Positions 5,899-6,344 of a stretch of DNA of 6,344 nucleotides are shown one piece after another (positions within the stretch are counted from its first letter, which is position 1; each line of letters starts with the position of its first letter). The notes below the pieces were generated by a model. The model made no database searches. It was not told the DNA's origin and saw only the letters and a list, made by a program, of their open reading frames with translations. Both the position numbers and the translations under genes were made by a program. The stretch is from Chloroflexota bacterium (GTDB lineage: Bacteria > Chloroflexota > Anaerolineae > Promineifilales > Promineifilaceae): NCBI GenBank assembly GCA_020353135.1, contig CP070688.1:1310377-1316720 (forward strand), read 5' to 3'.

Positions 5899-6344
5899 CT
5901 ACCTTCGTTGCTTAGGTTTGGCCGCTGTACCGGCCACGGCCTGATGTCTCGCATCGGAGATTACCTTGGCATAGATCTCTTCGCCCCGCTGCATCCACGC
6001 GGCTCTGTTTGCATTGGCCCTGACATAGGTTAGGGCATTCTGCGCGAGGCGATTACTGGTTTCTTTATCGCGCAGCAAACGCACCATGGCCTCACTCAGC
6101 GCTTCTGCATCATGGAGCGGCACTAATAACGTTTCCTGGTCGTGTCTGGCCCAGTTGTGAAAGGCAGGGATGTCTCCTAGTATTGTCACCGTCGCACAGG
6201 CCATTACTTCCTGAACGGAAACGGGCGTACCGTCGGACGACGCCAATGAGACGGCAATGTCGGCCGCTTGATAATAGCTCGCAATTTCGCTCTCATGTTG
6301 AAGATCCGGCACGTACCTTACCGCATGCGCTACCTCGGATCGCC
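5899..6344 (-). CDS. Glycosyltransferase, family GT4, C-terminal part (5' end outside window)
   Basis: The frame is open from the right edge to a TAG at 5901-5899, giving 147 visible residues; the N-terminal acceptor domain lies beyond the window. A GTG at 6312 is only an internal codon, because the frame continues upstream of it without a stop. The fragment is the donor-binding half of a GT-B enzyme: PDLQHESEIASYYQAADIAV leads into SSDGTPVSVQEVMAC, in which Asp and Glu are spaced as in the E-x7-E motif of GT4 (Asp replacing the first Glu), followed by LGDIPAFHNW and a helical tail. The protein ends in a basic stretch (KPKQRR), which may favour contact with the membrane. It would transfer a sugar from a nucleotide donor to a lipid-linked acceptor in the cytoplasm. 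It is the first visible gene of the operon, with the PIG-L gene 34 bp downstream. Donor specificity cannot be judged. Confidence 0.85.
   Translation of the reverse strand, partial: RSEVAHAVRYVPDLQHESEIASYYQAADIAVSLASSDGTPVSVQEVMACATVTILGDIPAFHNWARHDQETLLVPLHDAEALSEAMVRLLRDKETSNRLAQNALTYVRANANRAAWMQRGEEIYAKVISDARHQAVAGTAAKPKQRR

Noticed and set aside
1..6344. Mobile elements, CRISPR arrays, tRNA or rRNA genes, toxin-antitoxin or phage-defence genes
   Set aside because: No transposase-like frames, regularly spaced repeats, RNA gene signatures or defence motifs were seen; coding sequence of one polysaccharide locus fills almost the whole window.

Overview
The window is a stretch of a surface-polysaccharide (O-antigen, capsule or exopolysaccharide) biosynthesis locus. 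Every gene I can support lies on the minus strand, so transcription runs from the right edge to the left. The organism is a bacterium with GC content in the mid-50s by eye. The partial O-antigen-ligase-type membrane protein at the left edge looks most like those of Chloroflexota (Anaerolineae-type) to me, but this is an impression from sequence style, not a search result.

Layout in transcription order: (1) 3' part of a family 4 glycosyltransferase (right edge to 5899); (2) PIG-L/LmbE-type sugar N-deacetylase (5864-5226); (3) sulfatase/alkaline-phosphatase-superfamily enzyme (5222-4014); (4) WbqC-family protein (4009-3320); (5) GT4 glycosyltransferase with an HFHDPELL motif and a GTG start (3313-2141); (6) WbuB-like GT4 glycosyltransferase (2134-893); (7) 5' part of a multi-pass O-antigen ligase/polymerase-type protein (803 to the left edge). 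Gaps between genes 1 to 6 are 34, 3, 4, 6 and 6 bp, so they form one tightly packed operon. The only larger gap is 89 bp (804-892), before the membrane protein. It holds a plausible sigma-70-like promoter overlapped by an imperfect dyad. No stretch over 300 bp lacks a gene.

How the genes may work together (inference): the three glycosyltransferases build a glycan on a lipid carrier. The PIG-L enzyme would free an amino group on an N-acetylated sugar. WbqC and the sulfatase-fold enzyme are candidates for further decoration or trimming. The Wzy/WaaL-type protein would polymerise or transfer the product outside the membrane. The most notable detail is that the sulfatase-like protein has Thr49 where true sulfatases have the Cys/Ser that becomes formylglycine, and it also lacks the following Arg, so a plain 'sulfatase' label is probably misleading. 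I found no mobile element, CRISPR array, tRNA, rRNA or defence system.
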